NCBI RefSeq assembly: GCF_000282215.1
Contig: NZ_AKJS01000114.1
Coordinates: 1 to 42,125, forward strand
DNA length: 42,125 nt
Source of the DNA: Pseudomonas sp. GM21
Lineage (GTDB): Bacteria > Pseudomonadota > Gammaproteobacteria > Pseudomonadales > Pseudomonadaceae
Reading direction: 5' to 3'
Every line of letters begins with the position of its first letter. The stretch's first letter is position 1. Below, one piece after another: positions 25,757 through 34,761 of this stretch. The notes under the pieces are model-generated. The model saw nothing but the letters and a program-made list of their open reading frames with translations. It was not told the DNA's origin and ran no database searches. A program made the translations under genes and the position numbers.

Positions 25757-28507
25757 TCATAGTAGCGCAGCGAAGCCGCGCTGCAGATCCTCAATCAACG
25801 CCTCGACATCCTCCAGCCCGATATGCAACCGCAGCACCGGGTTCAATGAGCGATCCTGCGCACTGTTGCGGTCCTTGGTATCGGCAACCGTGATCAGGCT
25901 TTCGTAACCGCCCCACGAAGCCCCCAGCCCGAACACCTGCAACGCATCGATGAAGCGCTCGACATGGCGGCTGTCCGCCTCCATCAGCTCGAACGACAGC
26001 AATCCATTACTGCCGTTGAAATCCCGCTGCCACAACGCGTGCCCCGGATGATCGGGCAATGCCGGATGGAACACCCGTTTCACCTGCGGTTGCGCTTGCA
26101 GCCAATGGGCGATCTCCAAGGCCTGGCGCTCGTGCACCTCCAGGCGTGGCGCCAGGGTTCGGGCGCCGCGCAGTACCAGATAAGCGTCGTCAGGACTGAC
26201 CGTGATGCCAAAGGTGTCGCTCATCGCCGCTAGTGGCTGCCAGATGTCTTCACGGGTGCAGACGCTGCCCATGACCACATCGCTGTGGCCGCACAGGTAC
26301 TTGGTCAATGCCATGATCGAGATGTCCGCGCCAAGGGTCAGCGGTCGGTACAGGTAACCCGAGCCCCAGGTGTTATCGACGGCCAGCAGGATGCCACGGG
26401 GTTTGCACAGGGCAGCGATGGCCGGAAAATCACAGAGCTCGTACAGGAGCGAACCCGGGACTTCGGTGTAGACCATTTTGGTGTTGGCTTGCAGTTGCGC
26501 TTGCAGGTCGCTGCCGTCCGGGGCGAAGTAGTCGACCTGGATGCCAAATGGTTGAAGAAATTCCCGGGCCAGACGTCGCACAGGTGCGTACACCGCATCA
26601 GTGATCAGCACATGATCGCCGGGGCGCAGGTAAGCCAGAAACGTCTGCGCGACCGCCGCCAGTCCGGTGCCGAACAAGCGCGTGCGATATCCACCCTCCA
26701 GTTCGGTGACCAGGTCTTCGAGGGCGAACGCCGTCGGATTGCCCCGGGCGCCATAGCTCAGCACTCGCTCGCTGTCACGGCGGGCGCGAGCGTCGCGCAT
26801 TTGTGCCAGGTTGTCGAACAGCACCGTGCTTAAACGGGTGACCGGCACGTTGACCGATCGACCACCATTGCCTCGCTCGGTGCGTGCGGAATGGATCAGG
26901 CGAGTGCGTATCCGCGAGTTTTCAGGTGTTTGTGGCGGCAGCGGTTTGAGGCTGGCGATTTCGTTGTCGCTCATCTGTGCCAACAAACCGATTTCCCATG
27001 CCAGGTACTGCCGCGCCGCGTCCTTGTTGCCAGCGTGGCGATCATGGGTAAAGAACAGAAAATCGATGCACTGCTCATCGGAAGGCGAAGCCGGGTTTTC
27101 CTGTACTGCGAAATCCGCTGCACGCCAAGCGTCGAGTCCACCGTCCAGAAAGCGAACCTGGGCGCGCAGAGCTTCAGGCAACTCTTGTGTCGCGAATACG
27201 GCCAGCAATGGGTCATCAGCCAGCAGTACCAGAGGTCGCTGCTCTGTGGCCAAGTCAGTCGCCAACCGCGAGCGGATCGACCAGCGCGCCCCGGCGATAT
27301 GGCCCTTGCGATAGGCCATGCTCGGGCGCAGGTCAATCAGCGCAACGGCGTCGTCCTTAAGCGCATCGGCCAGCGCCAGTACGGTGATTGATGGCAACGC
27401 CTCGTGTGCAATCACCTCGACCGCGGGCAACGCCAGACCGCAGCTTACACCGCCCTTGAGGACATACGCCTCATGCCCCAACTGTCGCAGCCAACTGCCG
27501 ACAATCGGCGCGCGCACGCCATCGCTGTCAATCAGCACCAAACGCGCCCGGCGCACGCCGACATACAAATCGGTGGACTGAGTCAACTGCCCGCCCGGGG
27601 TGTGTTGCGCCCCCGGCAGACTGCCGGCCGCAAACTCCTCGGCAGTGCGCACGTCGCATAAAAACAGACTGCGATCTCCATCCCCGGCCCACTGCTCGAC
27701 CTGCGCCGCATCAACGGTCTTGACGCCCGCCCGTTGTGCCAGTTGCGCAGCCACCAGTCGCTGCCCCGGCAAAGCACCAGGGGACACTTCATCGGCATAA
27801 CGTCGAGTACTGCCATGCTCCAGCTGCAAATCTTCGAGATCCCAGCCTTGGGTGCCGTTCTCCAACGCATAGACAGGGTTTTTCAAACCCAGGTTGATCA
27901 GGGTTTGGGCACCAATAATGCTGCGGGTGCGGCCGGCGCAATTGACCACAATCGGCGTGGTGTCGTCCGCTACCAGATCGTGGATGCGATAGCCCAGCTC
28001 GCCGTTCGGGCAACACACCGAACCGGGAATGGTCATCTTGCGATACTCATCGAACGGCCGACCGTCCAGCAGCACCAGCGGCTCGCCCCGGCTTTGCCAT
28101 TCAGCCAACTGCTGCGCGGTGACATGCGGCGTATGACTGGCCTCCTCCACCAACTCGCCAAAGGCCTTGGACGGCACATGCACGCCAGCAAACAGCTGAA
28201 AACCGGCGGCCTGCCAGCCATCGGCACCGTCCTCCAATACGTGCACGCGCTGATACCCCAGCGCCTGAAGACGCTGGGCAGAACGGGCAGCGACATCCCC
28301 GCCGTTCTGGTCATAGATCACCAGCCGCACCAGAGGATTCGGCGCCAGACGCCGCACCTCCAGCTCCAGTCGGCTATAGGGTAGGTTCACCCCGAAAAAC
28401 AGGTGGGCCTCGCCATACTGGCCGTGTTCACGCACGTCAAACAGGGCAATTTCCTGCCCGTCGAACAGCCATTGCTGCAGTTGCCCTGGGGTTACGGTCT
28501 GGCTCAT
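25757..28507 (-). CDS. Four rhodanese-like domains fused to a cystathionine beta-lyase domain
   Basis: One uninterrupted 916-residue frame from ATG 28507 (MSQTVTPGQL). Residues ~1-105, 125-230, 262-360 and 374-470 are rhodanese folds. Only the second keeps the active-site cysteine (Cys190 in VVNCAGRTRS). The equivalent loops in domains 1, 3 and 4 read YDQNGG, DSDGVR and ADDPLL, so they should be inactive. Residues ~531-916 are a complete PLP-dependent Cys/Met-metabolism enzyme of the MetC type (SRIRTRLIHSAR, YGARGNPT, DNTWGSGYLY, PLP-binding Lys736 in ALTKYLCGHSDV). A beta-lyase can release thiol or persulfide sulfur, which an adjoining sulfurtransferase could capture. It is the last gene of the sulfur operon, 22 bases after the GST gene. 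Confidence 0.92.
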   Translation of the reverse strand: MSQTVTPGQLQQWLFDGQEIALFDVREHGQYGEAHLFFGVNLPYSRLELEVRRLAPNPLVRLVIYDQNGGDVAARSAQRLQALGYQRVHVLEDGADGWQAAGFQLFAGVHVPSKAFGELVEEASHTPHVTAQQLAEWQSRGEPLVLLDGRPFDEYRKMTIPGSVCCPNGELGYRIHDLVADDTTPIVVNCAGRTRSIIGAQTLINLGLKNPVYALENGTQGWDLEDLQLEHGSTRRYADEVSPGALPGQRLVAAQLAQRAGVKTVDAAQVEQWAGDGDRSLFLCDVRTAEEFAAGSLPGAQHTPGGQLTQSTDLYVGVRRARLVLIDSDGVRAPIVGSWLRQLGHEAYVLKGGVSCGLALPAVEVIAHEALPSITVLALADALKDDAVALIDLRPSMAYRKGHIAGARWSIRSRLATDLATEQRPLVLLADDPLLAVFATQELPEALRAQVRFLDGGLDAWRAADFAVQENPASPSDEQCIDFLFFTHDRHAGNKDAARQYLAWEIGLLAQMSDNEIASLKPLPPQTPENSRIRTRLIHSARTERGNGGRSVNVPVTRLSTVLFDNLAQMRDARARRDSERVLSYGARGNPTAFALEDLVTELEGGYRTRLFGTGLAAVAQTFLAYLRPGDHVLITDAVYAPVRRLAREFLQPFGIQVDYFAPDGSDLQAQLQANTKMVYTEVPGSLLYELCDFPAIAALCKPRGILLAVDNTWGSGYLYRPLTLGADISIMALTKYLCGHSDVVMGSVCTREDIWQPLAAMSDTFGITVSPDDAYLVLRGARTLAPRLEVHERQALEIAHWLQAQPQVKRVFHPALPDHPGHALWQRDFNGSNGLLSFELMEADSRHVERFIDALQVFGLGASWGGYESLITVADTKDRNSAQDRSLNPVLRLHIGLEDVEALIEDLQRGFAALL

Positions 28508-28529
28508 GAAAGTCCCGCTTGAAAATGAG

Positions 28530-29186
28530 TTATTGAAGCGCCAGAGAGCGCTCGTTGGCCGCAACGTCCCAGCCCTTCGCATACGCACGCTGAATAGCCG
28601 GTCGTGCCTTCAGGCGTTCTCGCCAGGCATGGATATGCGGGAAGTCCGCCAGGTCCTGGCCCTGACGCAACGGCTGGATCCACGGAAAGATCGCCATGTC
28701 CGCGATGGAGTAGTCACCCGCCACATACGGCACTTCCGACAGGCGCGTTTCCAGCACCCGATACAATCGCGTCGCCTCGGCATTGAGTAAGTCGAGGGCG
28801 AATGGAATCGGCTCCGGTGCTTTCTCCTTGAACACCTGCAACTGGCTCAGGTACGGGGTGATATGCCCGACCTGCCAGAACAACCATTCCTGGACGTTCT
28901 GCCGTTCGGCACTGCCCGCTGGTGGCAGGAAACGTCCTGCCTTGTCGGCCAGATAATTAAGGATGGCACCGGACTCGAACAGGCTCAGCGGTTCACTCAA
29001 ACCTGCGGGGGCATGGTCAACAATCGCCGGAATTCGCCCATTGGCGCTGATTCGCTGGAACGCCGGCTGTTTCTGCTCACCTTCACGAATATTGACCGGC
29101 AACACGCGATAGGCCAGCTCCAGCTCTTCGAGCAAGATGCCGATCTTCAACCCGTTGCCGGTGGGCCAGTAGTAAAGATCGATCAT
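28530..29186 (-). CDS. Glutathione S-transferase, YfcG/Ure2p-like
   Basis: A 218-residue GST with an N-terminal thioredoxin-like half (IDLYYWPTGNGLKIGILLEE; the ESGAILNYLA turn at ~72-81 binds the glutathione gamma-glutamyl group) and a helical C-terminal half (YSIADMAIFPWI). The TGNGxK start is typical of YfcG-type disulfide-bond reductases rather than conjugating GSTs. Its ATG overlaps the stop of the cysteine-dioxygenase-like gene (ATGA). In this operon it could reduce a mixed disulfide or a glutathione persulfide; that is inference. Confidence 0.92.
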   Translation of the reverse strand: MIDLYYWPTGNGLKIGILLEELELAYRVLPVNIREGEQKQPAFQRISANGRIPAIVDHAPAGLSEPLSLFESGAILNYLADKAGRFLPPAGSAERQNVQEWLFWQVGHITPYLSQLQVFKEKAPEPIPFALDLLNAEATRLYRVLETRLSEVPYVAGDYSIADMAIFPWIQPLRQGQDLADFPHIHAWRERLKARPAIQRAYAKGWDVAANERSLALQ

Positions 29187-29779
29187 GCGTAGGCCTTGAT
29201 CGACGGTGCCATTTGCGAGGCGTTGTAATTGAGAATGCGCCCGTCGCCTTCAACGCCGTAACGACCGTTGAGCGACTCCAGCGGCAGACCGTAGAGGTGA
29301 AAATGCAAGGTCGCTTGCTCGCCTTCGACACGGATGCCGTGCAGGTCGTCCCCCAGAAAGGAAATCGACGTGCCCGGTTGCACAATCACTTCTTTTTCCA
29401 GGTGCAACGTGGTGAACCCAGGCTCGCGACCTTCATCGTCACGGGCGTAGACGTAGTTGATTTCCTGGCCTTCGACCGCACTGATGATCGCCCAGGTTTC
29501 GTGGTTGTGGGGGATGGTGCTTTTGCCCGGCAACAACGAATTCAGGTACAGCGTCGGCGTGTCGCCGTCGTCATTCAGGCGGTAGCGAAATGCTGTGCTG
29601 CCCTGCCCTGGCACTGGCGCGGGGAATTCGTCGAAATTGAACAGATCACGGCGTTCGGCCAGGTCTTCAAGCAGGGCAACGATCTCTCCCAGCGCGGCGC
29701 GGTCGACACCACGTTGATTGATGTTACGGATTTTCTTCAGAAAATCTTCGATGACGGCGGCACGGTTATGGGTACTCAT
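29183..29779 (-). CDS. Cysteine dioxygenase-family thiol dioxygenase
   Basis: A 198-residue cupin of the CDO_I family. The iron ligands are His91 and His93 (PHNHETWAI) and probably His147 (DDLHGIRV), with the LHFHLYGLPL strand matching the family's C-terminal LHLY motif. CDO-family enzymes add O2 to a thiol to give a sulfinate: cysteine to cysteine sulfinate, or mercaptopropionate and related thiols. Which thiol is used here cannot be read from the sequence alone. It sits 17 bases behind the ABC ATPase gene and overlaps the GST gene by 4 bases. Confidence 0.9.
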   Translation of the reverse strand: MSTHNRAAVIEDFLKKIRNINQRGVDRAALGEIVALLEDLAERRDLFNFDEFPAPVPGQGSTAFRYRLNDDGDTPTLYLNSLLPGKSTIPHNHETWAIISAVEGQEINYVYARDDEGREPGFTTLHLEKEVIVQPGTSISFLGDDLHGIRVEGEQATLHFHLYGLPLESLNGRYGVEGDGRILNYNASQMAPSIKAYA

Positions 29780-29796
29780 GAACAGGCTCCTCGGTG

Positions 29797-30633
29797 TTAG
29801 ACGGACAGGCTGTAACGGCCCAGGTTGGTCAACAGATACGGATCATTGGCGACGGCGGGACGACGCCCCGAATCACCCAATGCATGGCGCAAAAACGTTT
29901 GGGTGCGCTCGCTGGTCGGGTGCCGGAAAATCTGTGTGGCGCTGCCGTGTTCGACGATCACGCCGTTTTCGGTGAAGTAGACGATGTCGCTGATTTCTTC
30001 AGCGAAACGCATCTCGTGGGTCACCAGCACGCAGGTCATACCCTCTTCGGTCAACTCGCGAATCACCGTTAGCACTTCACCGACGGTTTCCGGGTCGAGG
30101 GCCGAGGTCACCTCATCGAACAGAATCAGTTCCGGGCGCATCGCCAACGCGCGGGCAATCGCCACGCGCTGCTGCTGGCCGCCGGACAGTTGCCCCGGAT
30201 AGGCGTCAGCCTTGTGCTCCATGCGCACTTTGGCCAGCAAGGCACGCGCCTGTTTTTCGGCCTCGATCCGGCTGTGGCCCAACACCTTGCGCGGCGCGAT
30301 CACCAGGTTTTCCAACACCGACAGATGCGGGAACAGGTTGTACTGCTGGAATACAAATCCCACTCGCTTGCGCAACTCGATGCGCTCGGATTCCTGAGAC
30401 AAGGTGTGAACCTCGGTGGAGTCGACGCGAATGGTGCCGCGCTGCGGCTGCAACAGGCCGGTGATGCAGCGCAAAATGGTCGACTTGCCGGAGCCGGACG
30501 GGCCGATGATCGACACGGCCTGGCCTCGGTGCACGTCGAGATCGATGCCTTTGAGCACCGGGTTCGTGCCGAACGACAGGTGCAGATCGCGCAGGCTGAC
30601 CAAGGGTTCGGCGACGGTTTCAGTAAAAGGCAT
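29797..30633 (-). CDS. Polar amino-acid ABC transporter ATPase
   Basis: A 278-residue ATPase of the GlnQ/HisP/TcyC type. Walker A is GPSGSGKST (~44-52), Q-loop FQQYNLFPHLS, signature LSGGQQQRVAIARAL, Walker B ELILFDEVTSALDP and H-loop VTHEMRFAEE. The C-terminal ~25 residues extend past the usual end. It overlaps the upstream permease by 14 bases. It energises import of the operon's substrate, probably a sulfur-containing amino acid judging from the enzymes behind it. Confidence 0.95.
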   Translation of the reverse strand: MPFTETVAEPLVSLRDLHLSFGTNPVLKGIDLDVHRGQAVSIIGPSGSGKSTILRCITGLLQPQRGTIRVDSTEVHTLSQESERIELRKRVGFVFQQYNLFPHLSVLENLVIAPRKVLGHSRIEAEKQARALLAKVRMEHKADAYPGQLSGGQQQRVAIARALAMRPELILFDEVTSALDPETVGEVLTVIRELTEEGMTCVLVTHEMRFAEEISDIVYFTENGVIVEHGSATQIFRHPTSERTQTFLRHALGDSGRRPAVANDPYLLTNLGRYSLSV

Positions 30634-31408
30634 AACGTCGCTCCAGGCGTTGGGTGAGACGGGAAATCGGGTAGCAATAGGCGAAGAACAGCACCAGCAG
30701 GCTCAGGTAAATCACCACGGTGAAACCGGTCATGTTCACCGTGTTGCTGGCGATCTGTGCGGTGTCGATCACGTCGTGCACGCCCACCAACGAGGCCAGT
30801 GCGGTGCCCATGGTGATGACCGCATACAGGTTCATCCACGGCGGCAACATGCGCTTGAAACACTGCGGCAGGATGATCGAGCGGAAAATTTGCCCACGGG
30901 TAAATGCCAGCGAACGGGCGGCTTCCCACTGGGTGCTGGGGATCGAGGCAATGGCGCCACGGAAGATTTCCGCAACGTTGGCGCTCGCCGGTAAGGCCAG
31001 GCCGATGGTCACCTTGACCCAGTCCGGGAACGAGACATAGGCGCTGCCGATGTGGATCTCGAACGGAAACACATAGGTGGTGAAATAGATCAGCACCAGC
31101 CACGGCGCATTGCGGAAAATCTGCACCCAGATCCGTGCCGGCAGACGCAACAGCCTCAGCGGCGACAACGCCAACGCCCCCACCAACAACCCCAGCACCG
31201 ACCCCAAACCGATGGCGACCAGACTGATCAGAATGTTCTGGGCAAAGCCCACGGCCAGTGCCGGCGACCATTGCACCAAGGCCTTGAGCACCGGGCTTTG
31301 CGGGGCGAAGTACAGCAGCCAAAGCACGGCGCCAGCCAACACCAGCAACTTGCCGACATGCCGCCGAGGCCAGGCCAGCGGCGCGCTGACGGACGATTCA
31401 ATGGCCAT
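30620..31408 (-). CDS. Amino-acid ABC transporter permease 1
   Basis: A 262-residue inner-membrane permease of the His/Glu/Gln/Arg (HEAA) family. About five membrane helices are visible, with the coupling loop EAARSLAFTRGQIFRSIILPQ (split across ~170-190) that docks on the ATPase, and IFRNAPWLVLIYF before it. It overlaps both neighbouring genes (14 bases with the ATPase, 11 with permease 2) and would pair with permease 2. Confidence 0.93.
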   Translation of the reverse strand: MAIESSVSAPLAWPRRHVGKLLVLAGAVLWLLYFAPQSPVLKALVQWSPALAVGFAQNILISLVAIGLGSVLGLLVGALALSPLRLLRLPARIWVQIFRNAPWLVLIYFTTYVFPFEIHIGSAYVSFPDWVKVTIGLALPASANVAEIFRGAIASIPSTQWEAARSLAFTRGQIFRSIILPQCFKRMLPPWMNLYAVITMGTALASLVGVHDVIDTAQIASNTVNMTGFTVVIYLSLLVLFFAYCYPISRLTQRLERRYAFY

Positions 31409-32132
31409 AGCCGGGCATCCTCAGGCGCGCTTCAAGGTAGCGCCCCACACAATTGACGATAAAACTCAGCAGACCGAAAAAGCTCAGGATCAGAATCATC
31501 AGTTCCAGCACGTTATCGCTCTGGGTCCAGATCATGATCGCCGCGTAGGTGATGTCGCCGACCGCAATGGCCGAGGCCACGGCCGTCATCTTCACCAGGT
31601 CGATCAGGTTGTTGATCAGCGAGGGCAAGGCGAAGCGCACGGCCAGCGGCAGCTGCACGTTCCACAACAACTGACGACTGTTGAAAGCCAGCGAACTGGC
31701 CGCTTCCATCGTCACCGCCGGCACCGCTTCAATCCCCGCACGCAAGGCTTCGGCGTGGAACGCGCCCTTGTGCAACGAGATCACAATCACCACCCAGGCA
31801 AAGGGTGTCAGCGGATTGGCCGCGCCGACGGCCTGGGTCAACAGCATGTTCAACACCAGGAACGCGCAATACAGCTGCACCAGCGTCGGCGTGTTGCGGG
31901 TGACCTCGACAAATACCCGCGCCGGTTTGGCCAGCCAGGGTTTGCCCGACGTCAGCATCGCGGCCAGTGCGATACCGGCCAGCAGGCTGCCGACGATGGT
32001 CAACAGGCAAAGCCACACGGTGGTCAGCGCGCCCTGCGCCAGGGTGCCACGTTGGTAGGCGTCCAGCAGAAAGCTGTAATTCAAGCCGAACCCGGCGACC
32101 CAGTGGACGAACACCTCGAGCCAGTGATTCAT
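31398..32132 (-). CDS. Amino-acid ABC transporter permease 2
   Basis: A 244-residue HEAA-family permease with five or more hydrophobic helices and the coupling loop MEAASSLAFNSRQLLWNVQL. The conserved EVTRNTPTLVQLYCAF precedes the central helices. It overlaps the aminotransferase stop by 4 bases (ATGA) upstream and permease 1 by 11 bases downstream, so translation of the transporter is tightly coupled to the enzymes ahead of it. Confidence 0.93.
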   Translation of the reverse strand: MNHWLEVFVHWVAGFGLNYSFLLDAYQRGTLAQGALTTVWLCLLTIVGSLLAGIALAAMLTSGKPWLAKPARVFVEVTRNTPTLVQLYCAFLVLNMLLTQAVGAANPLTPFAWVVIVISLHKGAFHAEALRAGIEAVPAVTMEAASSLAFNSRQLLWNVQLPLAVRFALPSLINNLIDLVKMTAVASAIAVGDITYAAIMIWTQSDNVLELMILILSFFGLLSFIVNCVGRYLEARLRMPGYGH

Positions 32133-33340
32133 GGTTCGCCTCGCAATTGTCCGCAGGCGTGAGCGATGCGGCGTCCGGCTTCGACCACGCTGTCAGTCGC
32201 GGTGGCGATGGACAGGCGGAACCACGGCGACAAGCCATACGCACTGCCCGCCACGCCGGCCACACCCTCCTCCAGTAAATACGCCACGACATCGGCGTCG
32301 CTGTTCAGGCGTATACCGTCCGGACGATAACGCCCAAGCAGACCGGCGCACCGCACGAATACGAAGAAGCCGCCTTGGGGCTCAAGCACCTCAAGTCCCG
32401 CGACGTCGCGCAAAGCGCTCACCAACAGATCCCGACGTAGCTGATAAGCCGCGACCTGTTCCGGCAAGAAATCCAGTCCGCCTTCGAAGGCGGCCAATGC
32501 CGCGGCTTGTCCAACTGAGGAAGCCCCCGACGTGGATTGCGACTGCACGACCGCCATGGCACTGGTCAGCCCGTGCGGCCCGGCGCCGAAACCGATGCGC
32601 CAGCCGGTCATGGCATACGTCTTCGATACGCCGCCCACCAGCAGGCAACGCGGCTGCAGATCCGGCGCGACATTGAGCAGGCTCTGTGCCGGCTGACCGT
32701 CAAAGCGGATATGTTCGTAGAGTTCATCCAACAGGATCAGCACTTGTGGATGACGGCGCAGCACCTCGGCGATCGATTGCAACTCGGCCGCGCTGTACAC
32801 CGCGCCACTCGGATTGCCGGGGCCGTTGAGGATCAGCCAGCGCGTCCGTTCGCCAATGTGTTGCGCCAACTGTTCTGCGGTGACCTTGCAGCCCTGCGCC
32901 AGCCCGCATTCGATAAACACCGGCTCGCCACCGTTGAACCGCACGCTGTCCGGAAATGACGGCCAGTACGGTGTAGGCACCAGCACTTCATCGCCGTCGT
33001 CGAGGGTCGCGGCAAACGCGTTGAAGATGATCTGCTTGGCGCCGTTGGCAATTACGATGGAGGCCAGCGGATAGTCCAGTCGGTTTTCCTCCTGGAGTTT
33101 GCGTTGCACGGCCACCCGCAAGGCTTTCACGCCGGGCGTCGCGGTGTACTTGGTCGCACCGGCGGCGATGGCGGCATAGGCCGCTTGCTTGATGTGTTCG
33201 GGGGTATCGAAATCCGGCTCGCCGGTGGTCAGGTCGAGAATGTCGCGACCGGCCTCGCGCAACTCGGTGGCCCGGGATTTGGCGGCGGCATTGGCCGACA
33301 GCGAGACGCGTTGCACGCGCTGGGACAGACGAAGGCTCAT
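32129..33340 (-). CDS. Class I PLP-dependent aminotransferase
   Basis: A 403-residue fold-type I aminotransferase of the aspartate/aromatic subgroup Igamma. It has TTGEPDFDTPEHI (38-50), NGAKQIIFNAF, the aspartate Asp205 (LLDELYEH), the PLP lysine Lys240 in GVSKTYAMTGWRIGFG, and the C-terminal Arg (WFRLSIAT). The NPSG turn is preceded by LNGPG, where most relatives have LNSPS or LNNP. It could convert the imported amino acid, or the sulfinate made by the dioxygenase, to its 2-oxo acid. ATG 33340 overlaps the FAD enzyme's stop; a longer frame to 33781 lies inside that gene and is rejected. Confidence 0.93.
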   Translation of the reverse strand: MSLRLSQRVQRVSLSANAAAKSRATELREAGRDILDLTTGEPDFDTPEHIKQAAYAAIAAGATKYTATPGVKALRVAVQRKLQEENRLDYPLASIVIANGAKQIIFNAFAATLDDGDEVLVPTPYWPSFPDSVRFNGGEPVFIECGLAQGCKVTAEQLAQHIGERTRWLILNGPGNPSGAVYSAAELQSIAEVLRRHPQVLILLDELYEHIRFDGQPAQSLLNVAPDLQPRCLLVGGVSKTYAMTGWRIGFGAGPHGLTSAMAVVQSQSTSGASSVGQAAALAAFEGGLDFLPEQVAAYQLRRDLLVSALRDVAGLEVLEPQGGFFVFVRCAGLLGRYRPDGIRLNSDADVVAYLLEEGVAGVAGSAYGLSPWFRLSIATATDSVVEAGRRIAHACGQLRGEP

Positions 33341-34761
33341 GACGACGTCACCTCCACGACCTTGCCCGGATTGAGCAGGTTTTTCGGGTCCAGCGCCTGC
33401 TTGATCCGTCGCATCAAATTCAGCTCCACCGGGCTTTTGTAGCGCTCCAACAGGTCCCGTTTGCGCTGGCCAATGCCATGCTCGGCACTGATGGAACCGC
33501 CGTGGGCGTGGGCGCTGTCGTGCACCAGCAGACTGAGCGCCGCGTATTGAGCCATGTGCGCGTCGACCGTCGAATCCAGCGGGTGGGCAACGTTGTAGTG
33601 CAGGTTGCCGTCGCCCAGGTGGCCGAAGGTGAAATGGCGCACGCCCGGAAAATGCGCCTGCAACAGCGCATCGGTGTGCGCGACAAACGCCACGACCTGG
33701 GAAATCGGTACCGAGATGTCGTGCTTCATGTTGCGACCGGCACGCTTCTGCGCCTCGCTCATGTTTTCGCGCAATTGCCACAGGGCTTCACTCTGGGCGA
33801 GGCTTTCGGCGATCAGTGCATTGGCCAGGAACGCGTTTTCGAACGCCGCGCCGAGCACCTCTTCAAAAGCCTCGCGAGCATGGCTTTCGCTGTGGATATC
33901 CGACAGTTCCAGCAAGGCGAACCAGGGTTGAATGGCTCCGAGAAACGGTTGCGGGCCCTCAGGAAACTGCTCACGCAACAACGTCAAGCAATCGGCACTG
34001 AGCAGTTCGAACGCAGTGAGGCTGGCACCGAAACCGGCACGGGCATGAGATAGGAACTCCACCGCCTGGGCCAGGGAGTCGAAGGCCAGTAGCGCCGTGG
34101 CTTGCGCCTTGGGCAACGGGAACAGTTTCAGGGTCGCCGCAGTGATAATCCCGAGTGTGCCTTCGCTGCCAATAAACAGGTCACGCAGGTCGTAACCGGT
34201 ATTGTCCTTGCGCAAGCCACGCAGACCGTTCCAGATTTCGCCCTCGGCCGTCACTACTTCCAGCCCCAGCGTCAGCTCGCGAGTATTGCCGTAGCGCAAC
34301 ACCGCCGTGCCACCGGCATTGGTGCCGAGATTGCCGCCGATGGTGCAACTGCCTTCCGCGCCCAGACTCAGGGGAAAGAGGCGGCCGGCTTCACGGGCGA
34401 CGTTCTGCACGGTTTGCAATATGCAGCCGGCCTCGACGGTCAGGGTGTCGTTGTCGGTGTCCACCGCACGCACCCGGTTCAGGCGATCCAGCAACAGCAA
34501 AACGGCACAGCCGCTGGCGTCCGGTGTGGCGCCACCCATCAAACCGGTGTTGCCGCCCTGCACCACCACGGGCGTATCACAGGCCACACAAGCGCGGACC
34601 ACGGCCGCAACTTCCTCGGTGTTCGCCGGATGCACGGCAGCAACCACCTGCCCGACATAACGTCCTTGTTTATCGGTCAGGTACGGCGCGGCCTCTTCGC
34701 TGCTCTGCACATGGCGGGCACCGAGCAGTTGCTGCAACACCTCGAACAACGGCCGACTCAT
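33337..34761 (-). CDS. FAD-linked D-2-hydroxyacid dehydrogenase (GlcD/DLD type)
   Basis: A 474-residue flavoenzyme of the FAD_binding_4/FAD-oxidase_C family. FAD-contact motifs are VVVQGGNTGLMGGATP (~65-80) and GAEGSCTIGGNLGTNAGG (~134-151). The C-terminal metal and substrate region has FGHLGDGNLHYN and SAEHGIGQRK. Relatives oxidise D-lactate, D-2-hydroxyglutarate or glycolate to the 2-oxo acid. Beside an aminotransferase, it would link a 2-hydroxy acid, the 2-oxo acid and an amino acid of one skeleton, for example mercaptolactate, mercaptopyruvate and cysteine (inference). It overlaps both neighbours by 4 bases. Confidence 0.93.
   Translation of the reverse strand: MSRPLFEVLQQLLGARHVQSSEEAAPYLTDKQGRYVGQVVAAVHPANTEEVAAVVRACVACDTPVVVQGGNTGLMGGATPDASGCAVLLLLDRLNRVRAVDTDNDTLTVEAGCILQTVQNVAREAGRLFPLSLGAEGSCTIGGNLGTNAGGTAVLRYGNTRELTLGLEVVTAEGEIWNGLRGLRKDNTGYDLRDLFIGSEGTLGIITAATLKLFPLPKAQATALLAFDSLAQAVEFLSHARAGFGASLTAFELLSADCLTLLREQFPEGPQPFLGAIQPWFALLELSDIHSESHAREAFEEVLGAAFENAFLANALIAESLAQSEALWQLRENMSEAQKRAGRNMKHDISVPISQVVAFVAHTDALLQAHFPGVRHFTFGHLGDGNLHYNVAHPLDSTVDAHMAQYAALSLLVHDSAHAHGGSISAEHGIGQRKRDLLERYKSPVELNLMRRIKQALDPKNLLNPGKVVEVTSS

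Noticed and set aside
31110..32162. 350-codon plus-strand open frame rich in His, Gln and Arg
   Set aside because: Antisense to the two permease genes. The composition is the usual mirror of membrane-protein codons in GC-rich DNA.
33341..33781. Upstream extension of the aminotransferase frame to 33781
   Set aside because: The extension lies inside the FAD dehydrogenase gene. The ATGA overlap at 33340 and family length set the start there.
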